A DNA stretch of 64,000 nt from Isoetes taiwanensis (GCA_021234155.1 JAJEKV010000802.1:24258-88257); one strand, 5' to 3'. Counted from the stretch's first letter, positions 1-10,999 are shown. Program-made: numbers and translations. Notes: generated by a model not told the origin, from the letters alone.

Positions 1-424
1 GAGTGGTGGAGAGCGGCAGCGCAGGCGGGGCGGGCTCACGGTGGGAGGCCGTGTGCGGGATAGCGGCCCGAGCCGCCGCGCCCCCAGGAAGTCGGGGAGG
101 ACAGCTCTTGCAGCCCGCTGCCGCTTGGCCATCTCCTCGCCCGGGTGACCGGCTGCGGTGACTATGAACCCTAGGGAGACCGGCTGCTTTGTGGATGGCC
201 GGTTGCGCAAACCCCGAGCTCCGTGCTCGAGTAGCGAGACGTGCTCGAGCCCCCGACACGGGGCGCCGAGGGGCGGGCTTGCTGTTCCGATCTTACTCAA
301 GATCCCGAAGGCGGGTACATGCGCAAGAGCAGCCCAGGCTCGGTGCCATGGTGGTGGTACGCCTCTACCTCGGCCGAGGATGCGGGACCATCGTCTCACG
401 CATTCGCAGCCCTCCCTCTCTGTG

Positions 425-898
425 TCATGGTGTCGAGTGATGAACACGAAGTCTAGGCGGGCCCGCATGTCGGCGACCTCTGCCTGGCTTCTTGCGCCGC
501 CGGTGTGCAAGGCCAAGGCCATCTTCCACATGCGCGGCGGCGGGTCTCCAAGCTGTGATACGGGGTTTCTTCGACCGATTTGCCTTTTGAGCACATGGGA
601 TGCCGAGGACTCCATCTCCACTGCCATGCCCGGCCAGGCGGGCTTTGTTAGCCTCAATACGAAGCTTGTTCGTTAGCCTCCATTCCCGCTTTGACGTGGC
701 TCCAATTCTCTGCCGAGGCGTGAGTTCCGGCGTGGTCTGAGCAATTAATCCCTTCCGGGCCGGGCCTCGGCCGAGGGGGCCTTTAGCCTTAGCCCGAGCC
801 TCCTTCTTCATGGAGGATGACTCTCCCCGCCCATGATGGCTGATCGGGACCGTTTGAAAGGGGCGGGCCCTCGCCTTTGGGTTTCCTGGCCGGCCCAT
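425..898 (-). other. Unrecognised GC-rich open frame, 157 codons
   Basis: This frame stays open for 157 codons in very GC-rich DNA at the window edge. The predicted product is rich in Arg, Lys and Ala (for example RQRIGATSKREWRLTNKLR in the middle) and has no motif I recognise. Basic composition of this kind is seen in retroelement gag or leader regions, but GC-rich DNA also yields long frames by chance. It has no clear promoter, and the flanking DNA is repetitive. I list it because it is the longest frame in the first kilobase, not because I have a function for it. Confidence 0.15.
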
Positions 899-909
899 CT
901 TTCAGGGCC

Positions 910-1325
910 ATGACTCCCAAAGTTTGAGGGGTCTCCGGCTGAGAAAGGGTGCTTAGAATTGAATTTGGGGACTCAAGAACTGGCGAGCACCTTTGGGTTA
1001 GTCAACGAAACCCTAAGTGGTGGGCAGGGGGTGTCGGTGTGTTTCTAGCGAGCCCAGCAACACCCGGGTAGGGGGTGCCCACCACCTTTGACTTTGACTT
1101 TGACCTACCGCCACTGCTTCTCATAGGTCTTTCCAAAGCTTTGTATAACACGACACCATTTAACATGCCTTTGCTTCTAATCTATCACATCGCTTCTCAT
1201 AGATTAGAATAGAACTTCACTCACAATTATTGCAGGCCAACTACAGGTGGGGGTTTTGAGGGCTCCAAAGTCCGAGGGGTCTCGGCCCTCTCAAGGGTGC
1301 TTAGAATCCAGTTTGGGGGGCTCTG
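910..1325. repeat. Pair of ~66-bp direct repeats flanking an LTR fragment
   Basis: Positions 910-975 and 1258-1325 are the same sequence with substitutions. Both contain 'GAGGGGTCTC' and, further along, 'GGGTGCTTAGAAT'. Between them lies the reverse-oriented LTR fragment at 998-1165. The two copies are about 345 bp apart. They may be a local duplication, or the two sides of a sequence opened by an insertion. Confidence 0.55.
998..1165 (-). mobile_element. Orphan Copia LTR fragment (family A)
   Basis: Read on the minus strand, this matches the first ~200 bp of the Copia-A LTR at 6463-7030. It has the LTR start (TGTTAAATGGTGTC, reverse complement ending at about 1165), the stretch with AGACCTATGAGAAGCAGT, a short TTTGAC run, the 'CAACACCCGGGTA' block and the 'AAACCCTAAGTGG' block. 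The 3' half of the LTR is missing, and no internal Copia sequence adjoins it. It is a truncated LTR relic of the same family. Confidence 0.8.
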
Positions 1326-1440
1326 GAAGGCGGTGGAGCTTTTGTGGGTTTGGGGGGTTTTGGGTCTAGAGAGAGATTGTAAACCCTAGAGAGAGAAAGC
1401 CGAAAGGGCAAATCAAGGGGGTCTATGCAAGGGAGGAGGG

Positions 1441-1507
1441 TTAGAGAGAGGGAGCCGGGCCGTGGGGGGGGCTTAGAGAGAGGGAGCCGGGCCGGGGGGG
1501 CTTATGG
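1441..1507. repeat. Tandem duplication of a ~34-bp GC-rich unit
   Basis: The block TTAGAGAGAGGGAGCCGGGCC followed by a G run occurs twice in direct succession, differing mainly in the length and content of the G run. No function is apparent. Confidence 0.7.
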
Positions 1508-1554
1508 AAGAAGGGGGCAAAAGCAAGAGATTAGAATAGGAAGACTTGCTTGCA

Positions 1555-2445
1555 ATGCTGGCCATTATGGAATCAGTGACAACAACCTCATTTGATGATG
1601 CTTTGAAATGTAAAAATGCTGAGCAATGGAAGAATGCTATAATAGAAGAACTTAACTCTTTTTAAAGAACAAATACGTATGAATTGGTAAACAAACCTGC
1701 AAGTAAAAATATTGTTAGCAGCAAGTGGATATTTAAATTAAAGAATAGAGTAGAATAGAATAGAATAGAATAGAATAGAATAGAATAGGATTTTTATCGC
1801 CCACAGAGACTAATTGGCCTATGGGACCCAAATAGGAGGCACAACAATCGTATTACTGTCCATATTAAAAAACCCTTTGTATTTTGGGGGAAAAATCGTG
1901 ACAGGAATAGGTTTGCTGTCAAACTGTACAAATACAAATATAGACAAAAATATGTACATGTATCAGGTAAGTGTCCGAGGACCGAGCTGATCTCGGCGAT
2001 CCATGATCTCTTGAATGTATGAGCCCAACCTTCGTACCGAGCTCGTGCTCAGCATCTCATGCAGAGGCTGGTCGGAACGAACTAGCTCAGCATAGCGTAT
2101 TTGAATGTCATCATATGCCAGACAACTCTGAAGGGTATGAAGGGAAGTGGCGGATTAAAAAAAGACAAGGCGCAATTGGTGGCACAAAGGATTTACTCAA
2201 AGAAGAGGCATTGATTATGAAGACAAATTTTCATCCTTGGTTAAATTAACAAGCATAAGAACATTATGGGCATATGCCAACACTCATGATTTAGAGATAC
2301 ATCATATGGATGTAAAAGCAGTATTTTTAAATGCAAATGTAAAGGAGGAGATATATGCAACAAGCAAAAGGTTGTGAGTAAATGGAGATAATGTATAGAA
2401 GCTCAAACGAGCTGTGTATAGCAGTGAACGACAAACTTTTATACA
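1555..2445 (+). pseudogene. Copia reverse-transcriptase fragment C, interrupted by a LINE tail
   Basis: Two blocks of Ty1/Copia RT coding sequence lie in order on the plus strand. The first (about 1564-1741) reads like the RT N-terminus: EQWKNAIIEEL, then TYELVN, then SSKWIFKLK. The second (about 2180-2440) contains ARLVAQ, a decayed 'GIDYE', LEIHHMDVK and a degenerate LKRAVY motif, spread over several frames. Between them lies an inverted LINE 3' fragment (1742-2135). A premature stop splits the first block and frameshifts split the second. No LTRs of this copy were found. It is a relic of an old Copia insertion. Confidence 0.8.
1742..2135 (-). mobile_element. LINE 3'-end fragment with (AGAAT)n tail inserted in Copia C
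   Basis: An (AGAAT)n run at 1742-1790 is followed by a degenerate version of the LINE 3' end, containing 'TTTTTATCGCCCACAGAGAC' and then 'GGCCTATGGGACCCAA'. The order and sequence match the ends of the LINE copies at 14861-15030, 13414-13460 and, in the other orientation, 26235-26313. Homology continues to about 2130, where AGCTCAGCATAGCG matches AGCCGAGCATAGC near 15238. On the minus strand the simple repeat is the element's 3' tail. Copia RT sequence resumes after it, so this is an insertion into the older Copia. Confidence 0.75.
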
Positions 2446-2731
2446 GAAAAGGAAAATTTTCTACTAAGTGCAACATCAACAGGTGAGGTTCAAAGCTGGT
2501 CGGAATCTTCCTCTTACATTGTAAAACTGGAAAATTTTCTACAAACTTTCAAGGAAACAGAAAGCATTGAACAATTGAATTTTATCTCACAATAAAAGAC
2601 CAAGTACTGCATCTATTTCAGCACATATGAAAATCTGATAAGTTGTAACATACAAAAATCTGCCATGTCCAAATTGGAAATACAAATTTTAGCATGGCAT
2701 GAATGACACAAAATAGAATTAATTTGCAACT

Positions 2732-4947
2732 TTACTCATCAAACTCGCTATGAGAATCATCATCCACTTCAACAACATGGGCTGGAATCTCGACAATCAA
2801 ATCTTCTTCTTGAACTTCACACCTTTTACCTTTGACATGTCTATATGCTGCGCTAGATTCCCAATGCTCAATGCTAGGTTTGAAGTCAAAACTCTCCAAA
2901 TTAGGGCCTTCAAGTGCAATTCTTACTAAAGCATCCATTGCAGGTGATTTTAGTTTATTCCGAAACTTAACCTTAATGTGGTTCACTTTACTAAATCCTC
3001 TTTCACAAGCTGCTGACCAACCCAACTTTCGCAACTATAAGAAGCTCTGGATACTTTGAAGACCATGTTTCACTACAAGAGATCATTGTCCATGTATCTG
3101 CAAAGCTTTTTCCAGCCCATTCGGTACTACCTTGTAGTCTAAATCTTGGAAACTCCTTTAGAAACTCATGTCTATCAATTAGAGCAGGAAACACTTTCCC
3201 ATTAACTCTTTTATCAACACCAAAAAAATCAGCAAGTTCTATAATTTCATTTGTGCCAAAGTTCTTCAACTCTTTAGCTCTGGTAGGAAGATTTATAGGT
3301 GCTAAAACTTTCAGACATGATACTATGTGTCGTTCCTCAAGGCGCTTCTTCAATGACTTTATTACAGCTTGTGAGAAGGCCTCCTGAAATTCAAGGGCAG
3401 CATTCAAATCGATACCAATGCGGGAGCGTATCATCTCTATTCCTCGGTACACATTCCCTTTTACTGCAGCCAACATTCCATCTTTCTCTCCATGATCGGG
3501 AATAATAGGATAGCCCTTGCTATCTAAATCAAACCCATTCAAGTCTATTACTTTGGTCTGCAAAAAATCATGTTCAATCTCCCTTACTGTTTTGTTATAT
3601 AAACTTCCAATGGTTGTTACATCTACAAAATTTTTCTGGAAATCTAAACTCAATTCAGTCATATGTTGAAGAATATCTGCTAGGAAGTGTAGAATGTAGA
3701 CTATTTTAAAGTCTCGCAACTTGTCATATAAAATCTGTTTTTCCTCTTTCAAAACTGCCAAGAGTGGTTCCAAAATGTTACAAATCTTTTTAATAGCACG
3801 ATGACGACTAAGCCATCGCGTCTTTTGTATGCCCTCTGCGTGGAGCTCATCATATTCAAGTTCTTTTTCCATTTCAGTAAGAAGATTTAACCTATTTGTA
3901 CTTCTTGAAAAGAAGGATGCAACTTGATTTACCAAATTATCAATAAAATCAGAAATCTCTATACATTTTGGATCTTCCGAGGCTCCTTCAAGGCACAAGT
4001 TAGTGCGATGAGCTGCACAATGCAAGCTGATAAGAAAGGGATTTATTACCTTAAATCTAGTAGCAACACCTGTTTTGGTACCAACCATAACTGAAGCTCC
4101 ATTAGATCCAAATGCCACAAATTTCTTTGTGTCTAACCCACATTGTGTCACCTTTTCCATAATGGCATCGCAAACTGATATGGCAGTACCATCGACAACT
4201 TTACTGATACCAAGAAAAGTTGTCACACTTTTAGGACCCTCCAAGAATGTGGCATATAAAATCAGATGCTTTGTAACACTAATATCAGTAGATTCATCGG
4301 TCATTATTCCAAAAAAGGGACTTGCTTTAATACGCTCACATATAGAATTCTCAATTGACTTGCTAATACTTTGCACAAATTTTGCACAAGCCTTTTCATG
4401 TTGATAATGACTAGTCATATCTTGTACACCACATGCCTTTAGCAAAGGCACAAGAGTTTCGAACTTTGCAAATGGTAAATCCTCCTTTGCTATCACATAA
4501 ACACATCTAAAAAGATGTAGCAAAGATGTATTCAGAACAATTTTACTTTTCTTGCTTATTTCCACAAGGGAATCCTTGCCCTTTGTTGCTAACCATGATG
4601 TATGCTTATGACCCTGACTACTTGCATGCTCAAGAAATGTCGGGTTCTAACATTCCAGCTGCCATACTTCCCAAATGGACTCTTAGTCCTTGCATCTTGC
4701 TTGCAAAGCTTGCAAAAAACCCTCCCTAATTCATAGTTAAATTCCAGCCAATCATAGTCCTTTAACCACGCATCTTGCCATAGCTTCCTATTTTTCAAAC
4801 ACTTTTCTTGCGCCCCATCATCACTTGAATATGTAAAAACATTATCTGGACTTGCACTGGATACATCAGCATTGTATTGTACCTGACTGAAGCATGCCAT
4901 CTGAAATAATGATGGCTCCTTTGCTTCTTCCTTTTCCCAGACATCTA
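2732..4947 (-). CDS. hAT/ZNF862-like protein: TTF-type zinc finger, DUF4371-like region and hAT dimerisation domain (two frameshifts)
   Basis: Three overlapping minus-strand frames form one protein of the ZNF862/DUF4371 group of hAT-derived proteins. The N-terminal block (about 4947-4630) has a TTF-like finger with GRVFCKLCKQD and a C-terminal TRHF. The central block (4565 down to 3003) is 520 codons and contains FFGIMTDESTD, SLHCAAHRTNLCLE and KTRWLSRHRAIKKI, typical of this group. The C-terminal block (about 3030-2732) has the hAT dimerisation signature AACERGFSKVNHIK. Reading continues only if a 1-nt shift is allowed near 4630 and another near 3016. It then ends at the stop at 2732. Such proteins are either hAT transposases or host genes derived from them. 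No TIRs or 8-bp duplications were seen. The two isolated breaks in 2.2 kb of otherwise open sequence could be assembly errors or early decay. Confidence 0.85.
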
Positions 4948-5179
4948 CTATAAAACAAGGCTGCATAGTTAGAGATTTCATTTGCAATGCTAAAAAGGTA
5001 AGAAATAAATGAAAAGCATGCATGTTTTCAGATGATTTATGCATGCATTCTCCAATCAGATAAAAAATGCCACAAATAATATCTAGAATGATATGCTTAG
5101 CATGTTCCATGCTTGATAGGATCAAGTATACAGGTTTTTGCACTGTAATAAATGAGAAAAGCAAAGAATCAGTCAGAAT

Positions 5180-5310
5180 GCCTCCTCATGAAGTAAGGTA
5201 GTAATGCAGTAGAATGCCTCCTCATGAAGTAGAATGCCTCCTGGGATCATCAATGCAGCGTTAAGAAGACTTTGGATGCCCTGGTATGAAGACTTTGGAT
5301 GCCCTGGGAT
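5180..5310. repeat. Short tandem repeats in the presumed intron
   Basis: AGAATGCCTCCTCATGAAGTA appears about three times between 5176 and 5241 (the last copy diverged), followed by two copies of GAAGACTTTGGATGCCCTGG at 5265-5307. These look like local slippage duplications in non-coding DNA between the candidate first exon and the hAT-like coding region. Confidence 0.7.
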
Positions 5311-5450
5311 CATCTAGGAATTGATTCAATAGTTTACACAGCCTTGTACAAACCATAGAAATCATCTTGTTTATGCAAAATGCATGGCAATGCAACATAG
5401 TTGTAAAAGCAAAATAGAAGCTCTGATCTGATCCATCCGGTTATCCTCAC

Positions 5451-5623
5451 CTCTTATTTGCTTTGCCTCTTCGAATCGGTGGAGGCAGTAGTGTTGGACG
5501 AAATCGAATGCTGCCAGTGCCGATGCCTCCAAAAAGCCCTTCACATCTTCTTCTCTCACTTTGTGATGCCAAACAAGAAGCAGGAGGGAACGATTTTCCC
5601 TCCTCCCCGCCGCCACCGTCCAT
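5451..5623 (-). other. Candidate 5' exon upstream of the hAT-like gene
   Basis: From an ATG at 5623-5621 the frame is open on the minus strand and ends at a strong splice donor, AG|GTGAGG, at 5451/5450. The predicted peptide begins MDGGGGEEGKSFPPASC. A possible acceptor lies at about 4948 (TTTTATAG), just before the zinc-finger exon. The phase of this exon (2 nt left over) does not join in frame to the zinc-finger reading frame at that acceptor. The exon may therefore be untranslated, use another acceptor, or belong to a different transcript. Confidence 0.3.
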
Positions 5624-5924
5624 AATTGCCGTGCAAACAGAAATCAGAAATCGTATCTCAATTCCATCGTGTGAAAATTTGTGTACGAAATGAACTTTTC
5701 CAATAAAAGCACAAACAAATATAGAATTACATGATATTTTTATATATATTATATAGATATGAAAAAGTAAGAGAGAGAAATTCCTAAAAATTCTAATGGT
5801 AGCCGGTAAATTTCCTGCTAATAAATGTTGCAAGGTAGATTTCCTACTCCGACATTTTTTCTAAAGGAAGCAGTTCCTACAAAAATTCACAGTAACAGTA
5901 AATTTTCAATTTCAACAGGTAGGC

Positions 5925-6268
5925 TGCAAGACTTCCCCGGTATTTGTCGTTCACTGGTGTATAGGCTGAGGCAATCACCAAGGCATTGGTATTTATGCAT
6001 TGACAAATTCTTGAAAGAGCACAGTTTTGAAAAACTAAAAAATGAATGTAATTTGTATAAATTCAATTTTGGAAATGATTATTGCATCATTGCCTTGTAT
6101 GTAGATGATTGTGTTATGGTTTTTCTTGAACAAGTATAAAACCATTTTGAAGGACAGATTTGAGATGGCAGATTTGAGAATATTAGAAAAGTTTTTGGGA
6201 ATGAAGGTTACAAGAGACAGAGCAAGAAAAACATTGACCTTGACTCAGAAGGAGAATATGTAGCAAAA
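5925..6268 (+). pseudogene. Copia B reverse-transcriptase fragment (5' part)
   Basis: This encodes the C-terminal part of Copia RT: RLRQSPRHWYLCID, then IIALYVDDCVMV with the catalytic YVDD, and, in a shifted frame, FEMADLRILEKFLGMKV and LTLTQKE. In complete elements the sequence would continue into the RNase H connection, which is found at 11870-12640. The two halves are separated by the SINE-like repeat and by Copia A. The frame breaks near 6135 and there are later stops, so the copy is dead. Confidence 0.85.
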
Positions 6269-6405
6269 TAACAGGGGGTTCCAAGGGGATTTGATATGGA
6301 TGTAAAAATAACAATTCCTGAAACCATAGACCATATATCCCTAAAACAATTGAATGGATTGTTATAAATAAAAAACATAGATTCGAGATAAAAAAATAAT
6401 CACAT

Positions 6406-6462
6406 TAGCTCGCTGGGCACATTGGTTAAAGTAGTCTTATTATTAGGACATTGAGTTATTTT
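6406..6462 (+). mobile_element. SINE-like repeat, 5' part with tRNA-type A box
   Basis: The stretch starting TAGCTCGCTGG (6406-6416) resembles a Pol III A box, followed by 'GCACATTGGTTAAAG' as in a tRNA D arm. It stops at 6462, where the Copia A LTR begins. The B-box half is at 11607-11850. If the retrotransposon and one ATTTT copy are removed, the A and B boxes lie 52 nt apart, within the range for tRNA-derived SINEs. The upstream boundary is uncertain. Some similarity to the second copy (CAGGGGGTTYC...GGGGATTTGATATGG) starts near 6270, but its order differs in the two copies. Confidence 0.6.
6458..6462. repeat. Target-site duplication ATTTT, left copy (Copia A)
   Basis: These five bases immediately precede the 5' LTR. 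They are repeated at 11602-11606 directly after the 3' LTR, the duplication length usual for Ty1/Copia integration. Confidence 0.9.
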
Positions 6463-7030
6463 TGTTAAATGGTGTCATGTTATTTTAATACAAGTCAAAG
6501 CTATGCAGTTGAATGGGGGAGACCTATGAGAAGCAGTAACAGTAGGTCAAAGTCAAAGTCAAAGTCAAAGTCAAAGTCAAAGGTGGTGGGCTAGTGTTAC
6601 CCGGGTGTTGCTGGGCTCGGTAGAAATCATCAGACACCCCCTGGCCGCCACTTAGGGTTTGTGTTGACTAGTCAACGTCAAAGTCAAAGTCAACTAGGGC
6701 CGAAATTTAAGGACAGCAAGTCTATCTACTCCGGATTTTTAGGCAAGTTGGAGAACTTTCTATATGAAGGGGATGCACAATTTGACAAGTGGATGCACCC
6801 AGATTGGAAAGAAAATATAGATATAAATGCTGGAGTGATGGATAGACAGGGCACGCTTGCAGGTCGTGATATGGAAGCAGGAGATTGTTTGAGCGCCTGA
6901 TTGTATAATTGTTATTGACTTGTATATGATCATGTGAAAATTAGTGACCACCTTTTGGCTTTTCACTAAGATCATTGGATTGTAAATCTTGCTGTCAGTT
7001 TATTGAGTAGATTATCTTCAAATCTTAACA
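6463..7030 (+). repeat. 5' LTR of Copia A
   Basis: It starts TGTTAAATGGTGTC and ends TCTTCAAATCTTAACA (TG...CA). It carries six GTCAAA units at 6547-6582 and a 14-bp palindrome GTTGACTAGTCAAC at 6663-6676. On the opposite strand both contain the WRKY W-box core TTGAC. It is 568 bp against 590 bp for the 3' LTR. The difference includes one GTCAAA unit and a 12-bp duplication near 11345. Confidence 0.95.
6547..6700. promoter_or_regulatory. W-box (TTGAC) cluster in the Copia A LTR
   Basis: Six tandem GTCAAA units (6547-6582) are followed about 85 bp later by a GTTGACTAGTCAAC palindrome and further GTCAAAGTCAAAGTCAAC. Reverse-complemented, these give TTTGAC repeats, the core bound by WRKY factors in plants. 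They lie in the U3-like 5' part of the LTR, where retrotransposon promoters carry control elements. A role in stress-induced transcription is my inference. Confidence 0.45.
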
Positions 7031-7031
7031 G

Positions 7032-7043
7032 TGGTATCAGAGC
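7032..7043 (+). promoter_or_regulatory. Primer-binding site of Copia A (initiator Met tRNA)
   Basis: TGGTATCAGAGC, one base after the 5' LTR end. This is the usual plant LTR-retrotransposon primer-binding site, complementary to the 3' end of initiator methionine tRNA. It fixes the 3' border of the LTR. Confidence 0.95.
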
Positions 7044-7044
7044 C

Positions 7045-10000
7045 ATGTCAAGCAGGTTTGGAGCAGGGTTGTTGAACTCTATTGCAGTGTATGAAGGGGG
7101 ACCAGGCTTTCAGATTTGGAAGGAACAAATCAAAAATGTTCTAGAAAATGAAGGGCTTTGGGAATTAGTTCAAGGAACTAGTTCAAGTGGGGATGCAATC
7201 TCTATGATTGCAAGAAGAAGTTCTACCTCTGGAAAATCTGGTGAAACTTCTGGAGAGTCTGGTGAAGTAGAATCAAGCAAAAGTGGTAAAGTTGAAGTTG
7301 TTAAACTTCGTGAAGCGTATGGTATTCTGACTAGCAAAGTTGGGGCTTCAATTTTGCTGAAGATAAGGGGAAAGTCCCCTAATGATATTTGGAAGTTCTC
7401 GATAAGGCACTCAGGATGCTGAGAGTAAAAGAAGGTGATGACTTACCAAAGTTTTTCTCTAAATTCGATAATATTGTGGCACTTAGAAGTCTGCCGGGTT
7501 TTTCGACCGAAAGCAAAGCAAAAAATTATTGCATGTGGCAAGAGCAGTTTGAGGGGAATAAGCGGTTGTCGACTCTTATTAGGGAATGTAGCCAAAACCG
7601 TGAGAGGCAAGCCAGAAGAAATGATCCGAACAGAGTTTGAACAAAATAAGGTATTGTATGATGATGATATTGAAGATAATGTTGAAGTATTGTATGCAGG
7701 TAAGGGAAAGGCCAAGTTTTCAGGAAAAAGTTCTAAAGATAAGAGTGAAATAGATCCAGAGCCATCGCAGAAAGCCAAAGGGCATTTAAAATAAAATTGC
7801 CCTAAGTTAAAAGAGGTTGAGTGCTTTAACTGTGGAGGCAGAGGTCACTTTGCAAACAAGTGCTCAAGCAGCAAAATAAATAGAGGCAGACCGAGTAGAG
7901 GGAGAAGTTATTCTAGAGGTCGAGAAAGAAATCCTGATGCACAAAGGTCTGCTGTAAATTTGGTGCAAGATATTGAAGAAGAATCAAGTGAGAAGGATGA
8001 AGATGCTGAGGTAAGCAATTATGACATTTTGGTTGTTTCAAAAGAAAAATCTAACAATGATAATGAAATGTTAATATTAGATAGTGGAGCAGAAAAATCC
8101 GTGACCAGCACAGCCAAATTATTCAAGGAGGAAAAAGAAGGAAGAATTAAGCATATCAAGTTGGGAAATGGGAAATTGCAAGATGTTCAATTTTGCATTG
8201 GATAGTGGTTGTTTGCCCTGTGTTAATTCTGTTATGATTCCAGATATAGACACTTGGCATCAGAGGTTATGTCATGTCAATCTTAGCACAATAGATACTA
8301 TGATCAAACAGAAAGTAATCAAAGCAAAAAAATGGAGTTGATGAGCCAAGAATCTGCCTGGGTTGCATGCTAGGAAAACATGCAAGATTGCCTTTTAAAA
8401 GGGCAAAGAAAAAAACCAAAGGAGTATTGGAGTTAGTGCATACTGATCTCTGTGGACGTCTTAATGTTAGAGGAATATCAGGAAAAAGGTATTTCATTAC
8501 CTTTATTGATGACTTTAGTAGAAAGACAACATGCATGTGTCTTAAAACTAAAGATCAAGCTTTTGAGGCTTATAAAATGTTTGCTGCAGAAGTGGAATTA
8601 GAAACAGGAAAAAAAGTGAAATGTATTCGATCAGACCGTGGTGGAGAGTTCATGTCATCTGAGTTTATCAAGTTTTGCAAGGTAAGGGGGATAAAAAGGC
8701 AGTTTACATGTAGTTTTTCTCCACAAACTAATGGCATTGCTGAAAGGAAAAATAGGACAATTTTAAATGCTGTCAGAGCTATGATAAAACACACAGGACT
8801 ACCCAATTATTTATGGGAGGAAGCTGTCTTAACAGCAGTGAAAGTTCAAAATATGTTACCAAATAGAGCAGTCAGTGGAATGACCCCAGATGAGCTATGG
8901 TCAGGAGTTAAACCAAACTATGAGACACTGAGAGTTTTTGGTTGTCTAAGCTTTGTTCATGTACCAAAGCAACAAAGGTTAAAGTTGGATGAACGAGCAA
9001 GAATAGCTTTTCTTATAGGATATGATCAAGAATCCAAGGCATACAGGTTATTTGATCCACAAAGGAAAAAGATTTTGATCAGTAGAGATGTAACATTTGA
9101 CGAATCTCAATCTTATAAAAACATAAAGTTTTTCTCTGTTAACCCTAAAGAAAAGGAAGTTCAGAAATTGAATACGAACTTTGTTGTTGATGATGATGAG
9201 CAGGATGCCAACAAACTCTCCTCTCAACAAGTTGGTACTGAAGATGCTTCAGATAGTGTGGCTGATACTATAGAAAAGGAGATAACACAGCCAAAGGCTG
9301 GTAGAAGAACTGCAGCTCAGATCTTGCAACAAGAGGCTAATGTTGACCATGAAAGATTTGGAAGAGATAACACAGGTAGAAGTAGGAGAATACAAAGTGA
9401 AGTAGCAAGTGTAAACCTTATTGAAATCCTTGCCTTGCTGGATACTGAAGTACCAAAATCTTATAGAGAAGCTATAAGTGTTGTTGATGCAAAAGAATGG
9501 AAAATTGCCATGAATGATGAGCTGGATGCATTTAAAAGAACAGGGACGTATGAGCTTGTAAACTTACCTGAAGGTAGACATGCAGTGGGTTGTAAATGGA
9601 TATTTAAAATTAAGCAAGGAGTACAACCTCACTCAATTAAGTATAAAGCTCGATTAGTAGCAGTGGATACACGTAAGAAGGGAATTGACTATGAGGAAAC
9701 TTTTTCCCTTATAGTAAAAATGACAAGTATCGGGATGTTGTTAAAAGAAGAGTAGCAAATGCAAAGAATTTTGAGGTACATCATATGGATGTCTCTCTTG
9801 CTTTCTTGAATCTTCGACTTGAGGAGGACATCTTTATGATGCAACCTCCCGGCTTTGAGCAAGGGAAAGACAAAGTGTGGAAACTTAAAAAAGGTCAGAT
9901 ATGGGTGAGACAAATCCACCAAGACAATGGTATATTTGCATGGACTCATATTTAAGGGAACAAGGTTTTATAAAACTAAAGGATGATGGAAATATTTATT

Positions 10001-10998
10001 TGTTTAAGGATGGGAATGAAGTATGCTATATTGCACTATATGTGGATGACAATGTGATGATTAGTAGCAATCTTGATGTGCTACAAAAATGCAAAGACAT
10101 TCTCAAGAATCGGTTTAAAATGACAGACTTGGGCGAACTTAAAAGTTTTAGGAATTGAAGTCTTCAGAGATAGAGACAAATGTGTTCTTACTTTGACACA
10201 AGGCGCAGAATATTGCAGGCATGCTCAAAAGATTCAACATGGAAGATTGTAAGGTGGTAAAACTCCCATGGTTCGTGTAACAAACTAACCTTTGAATTTG
10301 AATGATGACAGGTCGAAATGGAAAACATTCCATATCAAGAGCTAGTTGGTCGCTTACTATATTTATCTAGGCATGACGAGACACGATATTTCATTTTGCA
10401 ATCCAATATTCTAAGTAGGTAATCGTCATAACTTTGAAAAGAGCACGGCAAGTGTGCAGCCAAGAGGGTTCTAAGATATTTGAAAGGAACTGTAGATTAT
10501 GGGATACAATTTAATTCTGATAACATGGAGTTGCTATCATACTGTGATTCAGATTGGGGTGGAGACCCTGATGAAAGAAAATCAACTTCAGGAATTATTT
10601 GCATGCTAGGAGGAGGGCCCATTTCATGGAAATGCAGGAAGCAAAAGGCAATAGCACTTTCTTCTGCAGAAGCAGAATATGCGGCTGCAACCCTTGCTGC
10701 TAAGGAAATAGTATGGAGTGAAAGGTTGCTACAAGAAATAGGTATAGAGCAAAGAAAACCTTTGAAATTGTTTTCTGACAGTCTCAGTTGCATAGGAATG
10801 ACCAAAAATCCAATACAACATGAAGGGACCAAACATATCGAGCTGGAGATGCATTTCATAAGGGACCTAGTGAGGAAAAGAATCATTGAACTGCAATATA
10901 TTCAAACTGACACGCAGTTAGCAGATATTTTGACAAAGGCTTTGACAGAGTTAAAATTTAGTAGACTGAGACAAATGATCAGTTGCAAGGAAAAATAA
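7045..10998 (+). pseudogene. Copia A gag-pol polyprotein (decayed)
   Basis: The likely start ATG is at 7045, just after the primer-binding site. Gag follows (7045-7900) with a CCHC zinc knuckle at 7822-7863 (CFNCGGRGHFANKC). The protease motif DSGA is at 8080-8091. The GAG pre-integrase finger lies at about 8250-8370. The integrase has its triad Asp at 8445, Asp at 8634 and Glu at 8742, a DD35E spacing. RT runs from about 9400 to 10150 with YVDD at 10039-10050, and RNase H occupies 10465-10998. Frames change in gag (near 7400 and 7620), after the protease (8205), in RT (near 9740 and 9900) and before RNase H (10158). Sequence between protease and integrase is missing. The longest open piece (8367-9755) spans integrase and the start of RT. 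The polyprotein cannot be made from this copy as it stands. Confidence 0.9.
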
Positions 10999-10999
10999 C

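Noticed and set aside
3055-3075. CACTACAAGAG inside the hAT-like coding region, resembling a CACTA terminus
   Set aside because: It lies in conserved coding sequence (minus strand, SCSETW region) with no subterminal repeats, so it is a chance match.
5800-5830. Alternating-T/A stretch at 5735-5760 as a Pol II promoter for the hAT-like gene
   Set aside because: It is simple AT-rich DNA without a defined TATA context, and the first exon itself is uncertain.
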